Below the pieces are notes generated by a model. It had not been told where the DNA came from and searched no databases. It saw only the letters and a program-made list of their open reading frames with translations. From Ypsolopha sequella (lineage: Eukaryota; Arthropoda; Insecta; Lepidoptera; Ypsolophidae): 64,000 nucleotides of DNA. Each line of letters starts with the position of its first letter. Position 1 is the first letter of the stretch. Below, piece by piece: positions 1 through 10,289 of the stretch. A program made the translations under genes and the position numbers. The stretch spans positions 1,249,201 to 1,313,200 of the forward strand of contig OW203984.1 of NCBI GenBank assembly GCA_934047225.1, in the 5' to 3' direction.

Positions 1-331
1 CGAGCGCGTTGGTAACGAGCTGGATAACTATAACTAGTAGCGAGCGCGTTGGTAACGAGCTGGATAACTATAACTAGTAGCGAGCGCGTTGGTAACGAGC
101 TGGATAACTATAACTAGTAGCGAGTGCGTTGGTAACGAGCTGGATACCTATAAATAGTAGCGAGCGCGTTAGTAACGAGCTGGATAACTATAACTAGTAG
201 CGAGCGCGTTGGTAACGAGCTGGATAACTATAACTAGTAGCGAGCGCGTTGGTAACGAGCTGGATAACTATAACTAGTAGCGAGCGCGTTGGTAACGAGC
301 AGGATAACTATAACCAGTGGCGAGCGCATTG
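1..331. repeat. 40-bp tandem repeat, about 8 copies
   Basis: A 40-bp unit beginning CGAGCGCGTTGGTAACGAGC repeats head to tail from base 1 and probably continues beyond the left edge. Eight full units are visible. Units at 121-160 and 161-200 carry point changes and the last unit (281-320) is the most diverged, as expected at the edge of an array. No coding potential is apparent. Confidence 0.95.
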
Positions 332-436
332 ACCGATCGTATCGCTGAAATACGCTCAAAAATTGAGAGTGTGATGAGGTTCTAACATGAGAAGACATAC
401 AATTTGATATCGCAATTTTTTTTAAGTTACTGATTT

Positions 437-790
437 TTGATTTTTGCATTTGGTCTTACAGACATATATTCAAATTGGGAAAATTGGAAATACTCACTGC
501 TCTCAGTCTCTACATGTATACTTGTTCTTTTATCAGATCTCGTCAAAAATCTTCATAAACTCGAAGATATAAACGATCGGGAACAGCGACTTAAATCCCG
601 TCGCAAAGATCTTTCAACAGACTTCGCTCCAAAACTAGAAATAGCAAAACATTGCACACGATACCAGTCGATTGTTTTATTTAATAAGTTGCCCATAGAA
701 CTAAAGAATGTAACTAATCATGCTAAATTTAAGAGAGAATTGAAGGTGTTTTTGTTTAATAAGTGCTTGTATGCTGTTGATGATCAATAA
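437..790 (+). pseudogene. LINE reverse transcriptase C-terminal fragment
   Basis: A 117-codon open frame ends in a segment (about residues 75-112) with FNKLPIELKN and FKRELKVFLF. This 'FNxLP..(I/L)K....FKxxLKxxL' arrangement is the usual C-terminus of jockey/CR1-like non-LTR retrotransposon polymerases. The first ~50 residues show no family features and may not be element sequence. No catalytic motif is present, so this is a 5'-truncated dead copy. The assignment rests on the C-terminal pattern only. Confidence 0.6.
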
Positions 791-1044
791 TAATTTTTTT
801 TGTGTGACAGCATTAAGAATTGTATGGATTTATTTTCTCTTCTTTATATAGCTTGATTATGATTATAATTTGTATGTTTGTGACTTATTTTTAGTGTTTG
901 ATTTTGACATTTAAGATTTTAATTTAACAATCATAGCTTTATTATTTTTAATGTTTAGTTTAAGTTGTAGTTTAGTTTAAAAAATTCAAAATTTACATTG
1001 TTGAAATTAAATTAAATTAAATTTTTTAGATAGTGGTTCTATAT
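791..1044. other. AT-rich LINE 3' flank
   Basis: T- and A-rich DNA ending in a short (AAATT)n run near 1004-1024, which would suit the 3' untranslated tail of the LINE fragment just upstream. Nothing else is recognisable. Confidence 0.4.
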
Positions 1045-1265
1045 TTTATTGATTTTTTAGGATTCTGTACTTTAAAATGAAAAAACGGAACTCTTAAGAT
1101 CACTTTGTTGTCCGTCTGTCTGTCAAGTTGATACTGATACCCCCTACAAAAGTCTACGACACCACCGTGCTGTAAAAAAATCAGGCTTTTAACTCGACGC
1201 GAATTATTTACCATGTTTTGAAGGTTCCGTACCCGTACTGCGTGGTGGTAAGGAACCCTTTGTGT
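1045..1265. repeat. 'AGGGTTCCGTACC' dispersed element, diverged copy
   Basis: Contains GTCCGTCTGTCTGTC (about 1110-1124) and a GGTTCCGTACCCG block with matching GGAACCC nearby (1225-1258). The same word set recurs at 3105, 21866, 24516, 37655, 42088 and 56876. In the better copies the first and last AGGGTTCCGTACC words are inverted relative to each other. No coding capacity. It is a common lepidopteran interspersed repeat in my recollection; I cannot give it a family name. Confidence 0.7.
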
Positions 1266-1714
1266 GTACTATATAAGGTTTCTTCATCTGCTTCATCAAA
1301 ATCTTTGCAAGATAAAATAAAATGGTTTGAGGTTTGACTTCTCTGCTATGTCTTTATAGACAATTTAATTCAAAACTTCAAAACTACATGTCATCTGCAT
1401 CGTTCAAGAATGCACAGTTTGAGAACTTCCAAAAATACTTCCAAATGCTCCTCAAACTATTCCTTTGAGCAGCAGATGTGAAGGATTGTAAATTCAAGAA
1501 TTTGGTACTTTCATCCTTGTGGAAAACAGAGTCTCTTAGACATGACTCTTATATAACTATAAATAGGAGCGCATTTCGTAGTTTCAAAATGTAGGTTGTG
1601 CTAATTCGACTGTGAAGGTGCATAACATGCCTATGTCAAACAATACCGTCTACTATTTTGGCACAGTGCAGTCGTACTGCTCTTAATTTGCTTACCTAAT
1701 TTATTTACATCACT
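1266..1714. other. Unassigned AT-rich DNA
   Basis: No repeat, RNA or coding signal that I recognise. It may contain unique host sequence. Confidence 0.3.
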
Positions 1715-1890
1715 GTGAGCGCCTCTGTAGTTTAGTAGTTTAGTACTCGACTATTAGTCCGGAGGCTGTGCGGGTTCAAATCCGGTCGGGAATTTGTGTT
1801 TGTTCTGCGTTCGGTTTACAGTTTTCACTCGGAAACACCTCTGTTACCTCTTCGAGACTTCATGTCTTGACGATGTATCTAATTAACATC
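1715..1890 (+). repeat. tRNA-derived SINE
   Basis: A tRNA-like head includes a B-box-like GGTTCAAATCC at 1773-1783, downstream of an A-box-like stretch (about 1727-1750). The body 'CGTTCGGTTTAC' and the 3' block CGGAAACACCTCTGTTACC followed by CGAGACTTCATGTC are shared with the SINEs at 28898, 53560 and 59425. Pol III promoter boxes are inferred from tRNA consensus only. Confidence 0.75.
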
Positions 1891-1964
1891 ACATCACCTA
1901 TTCTCTAGGTAGTTTGGCGGTCCAAGTCCAAAACTATTTACGCCATGTACGGGTTCCACCGTTA

Positions 1965-2285
1965 CAAAAAGCTAAGTAAGATGTTGAACCAGTGCGTCCT
2001 TCCTGTGATGATGTACGGTGCTAATACGTGGTTTCTTACAAATGGCTTGATCCACCAATTTAAGATCGCTCAACGAGCTGTAGAGCGGACTATGTTGTGG
2101 GTATCTTGATAGATAAAATCTGAATAGAGGAGATTCGATGGAGACCGAAAATGAACGACATAGCCGGTCAAATCATTATGTTGCAGTGGCAATGGGCTGG
2201 CCAAATTGATGGCCGTTGGGGCCAAAAGGTATTAGAATGGAGACCACGTACAGCGAAGTGAAGCGTAGGCTGACCTCGTGCCCGC
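1965..2285 (+). pseudogene. RTE-type LINE ORF2 3' fragment
   Basis: Reading forward, degraded codons give MLNQCVLPVMMYGA, HQFKIAQRAVERTM, then after frame changes LQWQWAGQIDGRWGQ and KVLEWRPRTA. These are characteristic of the C-terminal part of insect RTE polymerases (the 'W.WAGHI.R..DGRW....L.WRPR' stretch). Several stops interrupt it, including tandem TGA TAG near 2107-2112. The coding sequence is cut at about 2286 by another insertion and resumes at 2445. Confidence 0.85.
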
Positions 2286-2440
2286 TAAATTCAAATTCAA
2301 ATTTAAAATTCAAAAATTCAAAAAGTTTATTTTGCAAAGTAGGTATATATAATACACGTTTCACAAGTCAAATTTTAATCTTATAAAAATATATGTAATA
2401 AAATAATAAATGTACATGAACTACTTAGATTAAATGTTTA
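2286..2440 (-). mobile_element. LINE 3' tail nested in the RTE fragment
   Basis: AT-rich insert separating the two RTE pieces. Read on the minus strand it ends with AATAAACTTTTTGAA and then a degenerate run of (GAATTT/GAATTTT) units. This is the same style of tail as the plus-strand tail at 28515-28560. It is probably the extreme 3' end of a LINE that inserted into the older RTE copy. Target duplication is not clear. Confidence 0.55.
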
Positions 2441-2444
2441 TTTA

Positions 2445-2625
2445 ATTTACGACCGACGATCTAGACCGATCAGACCGACGGCTAGACCGACAATCTGAAG
2501 GAAGATGCGGTTGGCAGCCCGATGAGGAGGATGGAAGACCGCCAAGAGTGGCAAAATATTGTAGAGGCCTATGTCCAGGACGAACAAATTTCTTGTTGAT
2601 GGATCTATCCATGACGGTTTCCGCC
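2445..2625 (+). pseudogene. RTE-type LINE 3' terminus
   Basis: Continues the RTE fragment ending at 2285. The frame reads DNLKEDAVGSPMRRMEDRQE and WQNIVEAYVQ, the usual end of RTE polymerases, followed by a stop and a short tail with GATGGATCTATCCATG. The DNA 'GAGGCCTATGTCCAG' is shared with the tails at 13405 and 33763. Confidence 0.8.
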
Positions 2626-2629
2626 AAAA

Positions 2630-3104
2630 AACTTGAAAATATGAATTGGGAGATTAATCGACGATAATTCTGATTTACTGTAAATTTAATCTTTTTACTT
2701 AAAAAAGAATGATGAATTTGTTACAAAGAAATAAAATTTTGATTTTCTCCTTGGTAAACAAACAAACATTTGTGGACGCAGGAATGTATGTGTGATTTCC
2801 GAAACGGTGGAGCTAATTTTGATACTTTTTTGCGTTTCATTCATCAAGTCGTCATGTGAGACAAAAGATGTAGTCCGTGCACACAGGTGTAGTCCGTGTG
2901 TGGACACGTCATGCTTCGACCAAAATCGTTAATATGTGTTAAATTATATGTTAAAATTGTTAATATTATAAAATGGATTGAAACACTTTTACTTTGCGGA
3001 AGTCCATTATTTAGCAGCTTACGGATAGATATTAATAATTTCCAATATTTCGCTAAGCTCCGCGCGTCCTCCCACATAAAACGCACATGCAAGCAGTGCC
3101 AGTA
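2630..3104. other. Unassigned DNA
   Basis: Contains a local duplication of TGTAGTCCGTG (2868-2878 and 2888-2898). No coding, RNA or known-repeat signal recognised. Confidence 0.3.
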
Positions 3105-3590
3105 TAAATAATAACTTGGCCAAGTGCGAGTCGGATTTGTGCACAAAGGAATTTCGTACGACTGCACAATACGGCTACGAAACTCTGTAAATAAGAATAA
3201 CATAGATGCTGAAGCAGCATCAGGGCGACTAAAAACAAGGCTCTAAAATGGAAACCTGCTTATTATTATTTGTTATTTTACTTCAGAGTATGTGCAACAA
3301 TTTGATCAAATTTTAAACTTGTATATTAACCGTCTTTAAGATAAAGCTTAAACAAATAAGGTTGGAAAAATGCTACGAATTTTTGTAGCGGTAGACACTT
3401 AGGTTGCAATTTTATCATAAATTTGCAGTGATAGAGGCCATATTTGCACGTATTTTGTGACCATTTCAACTGGGTATCTATTGCGGCTGAAGTTGTAGAT
3501 CCCTGTGAGAGACGGACGGAGGGATAGCGGAGACTTAATATTAACAGGGTCCCGTTTGGTGCCCTACCGGTAGGAAACACTAAAAAGCAA
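3105..3590. repeat. 'AGGGTTCCGTACC' dispersed element, old copy
   Basis: Left end shows the family's GGCCAAGTGCGAGTCGGAT with a decayed 'GGAATTTCGTACGA'. Right half shows AACTGGGTATCTATTG, GAGACGGACGGAGGGATAGC and AGGGTCCCGTTTGGTGCCCT. Both ends are heavily mutated compared with the copy at 56876-57132. About 130 bases in the middle (3240-3370) are not clearly element sequence. Confidence 0.65.
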
Positions 3591-3860
3591 TCTTAAATAA
3601 CAAACAGCAAATCTTATGACTACGTATGACTGCAATTGCTGTTGAGCAGTTGGGCGAGCGAGCAACATATCCCGAAGATGGTTTGTTTAGAGGCGAAACA
3701 CGTGTCGATAAGATTTCTTGCTGGTTATAGTTATTATTATAGATTTATATATTATTATAGAACATTGAACTGGGAGAATACTTGGATAAAAATTAATGGA
3801 AAATATCTATCAAACAACCGCTTTGCTGAAAACATTGCCTTGTTTGGAAACACATAAAAA
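3591..3860. other. Unassigned DNA with a hammerhead-like motif
   Basis: Near 3668-3706 the plus strand has CCCGAAGATGG, a short spacer, then GGCGAAACACGTGTCG. This spacing resembles the C box and GAAA box of hammerhead-type ribozymes found in Penelope and related retroelements, but the CUGA core reads CCGA, so activity is unlikely. No protein is recognised. Confidence 0.3.
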
Positions 3861-5000
3861 GGGCTGCAACAAAATAATCAAGGAACTAAACATCAAATGC
3901 AATGAAGTTGGCCTACAGCTAAATATACCCAAAAAAAGGTGATGATGAATGCAAACGAACCTATTAATATATACGTTGAAAATGAAAAGCTACAACAAGT
4001 TAAGAGGATGGCATACCCTAGAAACCTTTATTATTACCCGTCCAGCACAGTAAGTCTAATAAGTCAAAGACCTTATTTGCTTCTCATAGAGCGATTATAT
4101 GTTGGCTCTTTGGCCTCTTGTTCATGGACGCGTAATACTAGTGATCACGCAGCGAAACGACAAATTGGTGTGTATTTAGCTATTACTGAAATATTTTGTT
4201 GGGAAAAAAATATTCGATTTAGGTAACATCCCTTCATATTTTATAAAAAAAACATCAAGTTGATCTCTTAGCCGCGTCTTTGAAACGAACGTTTGAAAAC
4301 CAAAAAAAAAGAGGGTGGAAAACATTATTTTTTGACAAAAGTATAAATCTTAAAACATTGTTTATAGATGGAATCCCTAGATAAAAGATCGATAAATCAA
4401 ATATATATTCTTCAATATGAGGAGAGACCTAGTTTCCTTGAAAACTTAGTGTTGTTGATGTTCTAGAGTCAGGTGACCCGTTTATAATCTTATATACCTA
4501 GGCAAAATATTGTCCTTCAACAATTAAGACAAGAAAGAAATAACTCAAAGAATAAATAATGCATGGAAAAGATTTTGGAGCCTAAACACGTCTTTAAAAA
4601 CGAAAAAAATAACGTTAAATTAAAAGCCAAAGTTTTCAACTCTTGTGTACTACCTGTTTTAACATACGTAGCACAAACATGAGCACTTCGAATATATATA
4701 TTCGAAGCATTTTAAACAAAAAGTTCATCCAACTTAGAACTAAGAAAAGCAACCAAATGTAGCGATGTGATCCGACATGCAAAAAACTAAAGTGCAAATG
4801 GGCCGGACTTGTCATGAGGCAAACTGATGATAGATGGACACAGAGTGGTATCCTCGGCATTCAAAGAGAGGCCTGGGTCGACCGGCCACGCGCTGGCTGA
4901 CGAGCTGGTGGACTTCATTGGAGCTGGAGAGTGCTGGACCCAATGCACAGCTTACAAACTTACCTGCAGGAGAATGAAGGATGCATTTGCCTAGCAATTG
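3861..5000 (+). pseudogene. LINE polymerase fragment split by an insertion
   Basis: A 5' piece (about 3861-4005) reads MMNANEPINIYVENEKLQQV. A 3' piece (about 4493-5000) has degraded frames reading RINNAWKRFWSLNTSL, then KCKWAG/RTCHE- and DDRWTQ-like stretches, ending near KDAFA. In related LINE polymerases 'LxxV.(R/K)' is directly followed by 'YLG', and here YLGKI resumes at about 4496. Several frameshifts and stops show it is dead. The 487-bp insert at 4006-4492 is described separately. LINE clade not determined. Confidence 0.7.
4006..4492. mobile_element. Dispersed repeat inserted in a LINE
   Basis: Interrupts the LINE coding sequence. The first ~340 bases resemble 23308-23650: both share ATTACCCGTCCA/ACTACCCATCCA words, a GAGCGATT/GAGGCGATT block, an AAACATCAAGTTGATCTCTTAGCCGCG-like stretch and GACAAAAGTATA near the end. 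No open frame or clear terminal repeat. Type unknown. It must be younger than the LINE it splits. Confidence 0.6.
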
Positions 5001-5415
5001 AATGACCTATAAAAATGTATTAATAAAATGCATGCATGATTGTATACGATAAATTTATATAATGATAATTCGTACTATAATAAATAAATAGCATGCTTAC
5101 TTAGTGGAAAATAATACGAATAATATATTTACTTTATAATAAGGTTGTGTGTATTGTTGAAAGTTATAAATTTAACATTGTGTATTATACAATATTAAGT
5201 CTACCTATTTAATTACCAATATTTACAATACCAATTATTACCTACAACATAAGCAGCTACGGTAGAACGTTTAAAACTTACTTTGAAAACATTTATAGAC
5301 TACAGCTAAGACTCCTTAAAACAATAGTACCTTCAAATATTTACAAAAAATAAAGAAATGATGAGAGTGGTCTATTCGATTACTGCAAAACTATCAATGT
5401 TTTCAATAAATTTAA
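5001..5415. other. AT-rich DNA, possible LINE remnants
   Basis: AT-rich with words such as TTTAAAACTTACTTTGAAAAC. The stretch 5255-5415 could be upstream coding of the LINE fragment that follows, but no frame is long enough to support this. Confidence 0.3.
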
Positions 5416-5416
5416 A

Positions 5417-5644
5417 ATGTCAATTGTTTTAGAAAAATTCAGCAGTATACCTGAACTTATTAAAAGAACTCGCCTAAAACAACTAAGAAATATAACGTAC
5501 CTACCTACATATATCATACCAAGATATCGGACGCGAACTTGGGAGTACCTACTACCTAAAATTCTAAACGGCATACCTGACATACTACAAAATGATCTAA
5601 ACAGAAATATGAACAAACATAAATTAATTTTAAAAACTTACTAG
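5417..5644 (+). pseudogene. LINE C-terminal fragment
   Basis: A 75-codon open frame reads TYIIPRYRTRTWEYLLPKIL and NGIPDILQNDLNRN. The 'PRYRT.TWE.LLPKILN.(L/I)P' pattern is typical of CR1/Zenon-like LINE polymerase C-termini in Lepidoptera. It has no catalytic motifs and is a 5'-truncated copy. AT-rich 3' untranslated DNA follows to about 5920, ending in an A-rich run (ACTGAAAAAAAAAAG). Confidence 0.65.
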
Positions 5645-6110
5645 GTACCTTAATCTTATAGGTAGCTCAAACTAATAGAAATGTATACGTGTAAAAATAA
5701 AAACTTAATATAAATTCTTTATATTAATTTTTTAAGCAATATTATTATATAGGTATATAAAAAATATTGTAAAACCTAATTTTGTACCTCGCCTAACATT
5801 GTATCGAGCAAAGATGATCTCAACTCATGACGCATAAACCCTACGAGGTTTTTGTCATGTGTTACTTGTATACGTATATATGTTTTTTTTTAAACCATGA
5901 ATAAAAAAACTGAAAAAAAAAAGATTATGATATTTTGTAAGAAAATTTGTTTATAAATAAATAAATAAATAATAAAATTGTTATTCGAGATTGTTTTATA
6001 CTTAGTATATTTTTACTGACTGCATGTGCATGTTAAGTTATGTTATGTTATGTTATGTTAAGTTATAGCATGGCAAGTTCTTTTCGCGGATTATTGCAAA
6101 TTATAAATTT
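5645..6110. repeat. LINE 3' tail and TTATG microsatellite
   Basis: 5645-5920 is the AT-rich tail of the preceding LINE. A (TTATG)n-type microsatellite lies at about 6033-6066 and an (AAAT)n run at 5955-5972. Nothing else recognised. Confidence 0.5.
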
Positions 6111-6375
6111 AGTGGTGGTTGCTCAGGGGTAAAACGCTGGCCTCTCAATCATGAGATCCAGCTTTGAGCCCCGGTCGGGCACGCACCAATGAGTTTTTCA
6201 TAATGAATGTGCATGTCTGTTCTAACTTATTACTTTTTGCTGAACGGCGAAGGAAATCATCGTAAGGAAACCTGTGCATGCCCTAACACGCATGTATTTG
6301 TGCCTTAAGTACGGCGATAGGGCTCACCATCAACCACGTTGGGACGAAATAATCGTCGATGATGCGGGTGTATAG
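6111..6375 (+). repeat. tRNA-derived SINE
   Basis: tRNA-like head AGTGGTGGTTGCTCAGGGGT with a degenerate B box (CTTTGAGCCCCGG, 6162-6174) followed by CGGGCACGCACCAATG. The body has GTGCCTTAAGTACGGCGATA and GGGCTCACCATCAACCACG (about 6300-6342), shared with the copies at 10600-11085 and 26957-27185. Same superfamily as the other SINEs here, with a different tRNA-like head. Confidence 0.8.
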
Positions 6376-6629
6376 AGTATGGATTATGACTTACATTTCA
6401 CCCCGCCCCCCCTTCTGGGTATTGTGATGATAATAAATCTAGAATAGCAAGCACAAAATGCAGTTTACGATTGTGAATTTCTATATAAATAAGAAGATAT
6501 ATACTGGGTGGCGCAAAAGTACTGGCACTATAGAAAATACTTATATATTTTTTTAATGGCGTCTCCTTTCTTCCTTAAATAAAAAATTGTGTAGTAAACA
6601 AATGTAAAATACACCAGAAATAAACATAA

Positions 6630-6999
6630 ATCGTTTTACTCCCCAAGAACGTGGAATAATCGTATCAATGTTTTTACGAAATAATTTATCAATGATAAAA
6701 ACACACCGTGAGTTCCGTCGATGATTTTTCTACCGCCCGGCACCGGTTGGTCGCACATTTCGACGCTTTGCCACACGTCTCGAAGGAACTGGCTCCACAT
6801 TGGATAAACCTAAGTCTGGCAGACCAAGAACTGGCCGTTCAGCCGAAAATATCGATGCTGTGCACGAAGATGTGGAAGAGTGTCCAGAAACATCAACGAG
6901 GCGATGTGCCACGCAATTGGGCATTTCTAGGTGGATTTTGCACCGTATTTTGGTGAAAGACTTGAAGATGTTTCTGTATAAAACTTAGATGATTCACCA
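6630..6999 (+). pseudogene. Mariner transposase, N-terminal part
   Basis: The frame reads TPQERGIIVSMFLRNNLSMI, then an in-frame TGA at 6722-6724, then RPAPVGRTFRRFATRLEGTG and a long clean run containing KSGRPRTGRSAENID and ATQLGISRWILHRILVKDLK. These correspond to the helix-turn-helix DNA-binding half of a mariner transposase with the 'GRPR' linker. A TAG at 6986-6988 precedes the point where the inner transposon interrupts the gene. The remainder lies at 8434-9133. Confidence 0.9.
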
Positions 7000-8433
7000 C
7001 CCAACAAACATTTTAGCGATAATTAGATCTTTTTTAAATCTTAAAGATGTAAAAAGTTGTTAGAATAGCGATATTTATGGCTTCAGGTGATAAACTTGCG
7101 ATATTTAAACAACATTAGCACTCAGCGCGATATAATAGGTTTAAAGGAACGTCAAAATAAGGTTAAAGTTGTATTGTAGCGATTCCAATTGCCATAATGC
7201 AAGCAAAGCATCTTGTATTATAGCTTCAACCTAAACTTACAACTATAAGATCTATAAAGGAGATAATAGACGCCTAATTCCTCCTCAAGATTTATATTGA
7301 CGCTAAAAATCACTCCTTAAACACCCAAGAGTCTACAACAGCGTCTGTTAGAATCATTAGTTTTTGAATAGCGCTCATTAAACCCCTTCTAACACTAGAT
7401 GCTATAGGTTGTCGTTACAGTTCTTTTAAATGTCAAAGTTGTATCAAACTCTTTTTAAACACTACCATACATGTATGGGTTCTAAAGAAGCGCTAATCAT
7501 GACCACAGTACACCCTAAGAAGCTATATCGCACTTACTCGTGGGCTTAACCTACACCGCCATTATACGTGAATAATTTAAAAATTAAAATTGAGTTATTC
7601 ATTGTAATTTGGATGTTATTTGCTTAGAAAGTTCCTTAGCCGATATGCTGTAACGCATAGAATCGAAGATAGAAACAAACATGAATTAATTCCATAAAAA
7701 CCATGGATTACACCTATATAATACGTGTTACACTTTAGTAAATAGAGGTTATTCCATGTGCGCTTTAATTTTGAGATGAAAATGTATATGTATATTCACA
7801 GTAAACTTACCTTCGCAATGATAGTTTAATCCTTAACACGTGCACTAGTATAAATATGATATTTTGAGAGTGCTTCCATTCCACCATTGAAAATAACACT
7901 TTATCAACTTGTTTGAGTCACTCTGTTTACCTGTGTGTAAAAAGTACAGAGAAAAATACGTTTTACAACCTAAGGAGTTTCTATTCAAATAAATATTGTG
8001 TTTGCTACAACCCAGAGGGCTAAAATTGATACTAATATACCTGCAATATAACTTAAAGTCATTTTCATCGCCCTTGTGGACCTTGGATAGCACTTTCGGT
8101 CTCCACTAGAGCTGTAATAACACCGGAAGAAATAACCTACAATGATGAGAGTTAGGCATGGCTATAGTACGACTCTTGTATCGCTGTGAGACGTATTTAT
8201 CACCCCTTTAGCACTTCCATAGCCCTCTCGTACAACTTGATTCCATTTCTTACCACCTTCATATCGCCGTTGAAGGACCTAAGCCTGTAAAAAGTTATGC
8301 CTAATCCGGGGGTATATCGGGGTTAGAGCACGCTCTAACTCTAGTTTAATCGCTTATTTACATCTGAAAGACTTTAGGAGCGCTTTCATAGATCTTTTGT
8401 AGCCCTCGCAGTAGCGCCTAATTGTTTGTTGGG
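7000..8433. mobile_element. Non-autonomous TIR transposon inside mariner
   Basis: The 1,434-bp insert begins CCCAACAAACA (7000) and ends TGTTTGTTGGG (8433), an 11-bp perfect inverted repeat. The mariner frame joins cleanly if one copy of CA is removed (6998-6999 / 8434-8435), giving a 2-bp duplication. Near the ends AGATCTTTTTTAAA (5') and TCATAGATCTTTTGTAG (3') are partly inverted. No transposase is visible. A recurring TAGCG/CGCTA word is scattered through it. A 2-bp duplication with a CCC terminus might suit CACTA-like elements, but I cannot place it firmly. Confidence 0.85.
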
Positions 8434-9133
8434 CAGCTGCTGCCTACTGACTACCGGGCTCGTCTAGAGTACAGCTAGCGCGTCATCAACCTCAACCCTG
8501 AAGAGGATGATTTTCCTTCAAAATTGCTTATGAGCGACGAAGCGCATTTTCATCTCTCGGGACATGTCAGTAAGCAAAATACTCACTTCTGAGGTCCTGA
8601 AAATCTGTGCATTATTCAAGAAACACCTTTACACCCAATAAAAGTTACTGTGTGGTGTGGCATCTGTGCCGAAAGAGTGATCGGAACCTATTTTTTCAAA
8701 GACACTGTAGGCAATGCGGTATCTGTAACTGGCGACCGCTACAGTACCATGTTACGGGAGTTTTTGATACCCAGTTTGGATGAATAGGGGATGGAGCACA
8801 TCTGGTTCCAACAAGACAGCGCCACGGCACACACAGCTACGGACTTAGTGAGGGACACCTTTCCAGGCCGTATCATCTCCGTTTTGGCGATTAGCATTGG
8901 CCTGCGAGATCGTCCAATCTGACGAGTCCAAACTTCTTTCTTTGGGGTTATTTGAAATCTGTGTGGTGTATGTGAATAAGCCGCAGTCCCTTGCAGCCCT
9001 AAAAGAAAATATTCATCGAGAAATAAGGAACATATCACCGGAAGTGTTGCGACAAGTTACGGAAAATGTCATAAATAGGGCTCAAATGTGCATCAACTCC
9101 AGAGGTCACTATTTAATAGACATCATATTTTAA
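8434..9133 (+). pseudogene. Mariner transposase, C-terminal catalytic part
   Basis: Resumes the transposase after the insertion. Recognisable blocks are LLPTDYRARLEYS, MSDEAHFHLSG (first catalytic Asp), VTVWCGICAERVIG, WFQQDSATAHTA (second catalytic Asp), FFLWGYLKS and the C-terminal NISPEVLRQVTENVINRAQ. In-frame stops (for example TAG after LEYS, TGA near 8590, TAG near 8788) and a frameshift around 8885-8960 abolish the product. The third acidic residue appears replaced (NLTSPN before FFLWGY). Confidence 0.9.
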
Positions 9134-9257
9134 TCTTGATGGGACAAAATTTGATAGCCAAATTTATAGTATTGAAAAAACTAATGACAGTTTTTTTTGT
9201 AGAAAAGTAGTTGTAGCCAAACGAAATAGGGTCATTACTTTTGCGCCACCCAGTATA

Positions 9258-10212
9258 AGGCCTAAGTCAGGAAGATTTGAATAAAAACTGATAAACAAGG
9301 AGTACTATCAATAACCATACAAAATTAGTTTCTTGATGGCACCAAATAATTCATTTCTCTTTATATCAAACAAAAGTTAAAGCAAAAACTGCGATCAAGG
9401 CACGATCATGAAAAATTGCCCAACTCGAGATTTTATAACATGGGCTGTGAGAAGTGGACCCTTGCCATCTAGAGGCTTCATTTTATATGAAAATATAATT
9501 AAGTGTTCCGAGAGATCTGTAATTATGAAAAAATATTCATGAAATTTTATAATTTATTTAATTTGGGGTAGACAGACATCATTATAAGGTACTCTGAGAC
9601 CTTAATGTTTTTCCAAATAAAATACAATATTAGATTTTTAATAGTCTTACCACGAGAAAAAGCTTGAAATATTTATTCTGATGACAAAAATATTATAAGG
9701 CTGTCGTTCAAATTATATTCTGATAAAGCACAAGAATCAACGTCGAATTTTCAATAAGTATAGCTCAGCTAACAAAAGCTTTCAAAATAAGTTGTATTTA
9801 TGAAAGTTTTACCTGCCGTGTCCTTTAAGTTGGGATAAACATAAAAGTTCCGAGGAAAGTTACAGATCGACGATCTTTGGTATCTTGAAAAAATGTTAGT
9901 AAATAACAAAATGCTGAGTAGTTTTACTTGTTTCCTGAAATTTGTCCAGCCAATGGACGCTATCTGTTTTATCTTTGTATACAGTTTTGTATAGATCAGC
10001 AAAAATGTTAACCACCACACATACAACATTGAATCTATGGTTCATTTCTTAGTCTGTTTCCAGTTGCACTCAAAAACTACCAGATTTACTAACAAATAAT
10101 ATCGTCACTATATAATCTATCGGATATTAGAGAAACAATTAATATTAAATTATATTTTTTTTTTGTAAAATTCCAAACACGCAATTCTCAATTATTTTTT
10201 TTTGTAAATTTT
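9258..10212. other. Unassigned AT-rich DNA
   Basis: About 950 bases right of the mariner with no recognisable repeat, RNA or coding sequence. A minus-strand open frame of 86 codons at 9769-10029 has no family features and I treat it as chance. Confidence 0.3.
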
Positions 10213-10288
10213 GCCGAGGTAACGTATTTTTGCCGAGGTAACGTATTTTTGCCGAGGTAACGTATTTTTGCCGAGGTAACGTATTTTT
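10213..10288. repeat. 19-bp tandem repeat, 4 copies
   Basis: Unit GCCGAGGTAACGTATTTTT starts at 10213, 10232, 10251 and 10270 with no differences seen. It immediately precedes a LINE-like 3' tail. Confidence 0.95.
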
Positions 10289-10289
10289 G

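Larger units (their letters stand above)
6502..9255 (+). mobile_element. Mariner transposon with nested insertion
   Basis: Both ends carry the perfect 20-bp inverted repeat TACTGGGTGGCGCAAAAGTA (6502-6521 and complement at 9236-9255), flanked by TA at 6500-6501 and 9256-9257, the Tc1/mariner target duplication. Without the inner 1,434-bp insert (7000-8433) plus its 2-bp duplication the element would be about 1.32 kb, the normal mariner size. The transposase on the plus strand is broken by stops and by the insertion, so the copy is dead. The insertion gives a relative age: mariner first, then the inner element. Confidence 0.95.

Noticed and set aside
3636..3857. 73-codon plus-strand frame
   Set aside because: It overlaps the hammerhead-like motif and low-complexity TAT repeats; no protein features.
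7845..8093. Minus-strand 82-codon frame inside the nested transposon
   Set aside because: No similarity to any transposase motif; AT-rich chance frame.
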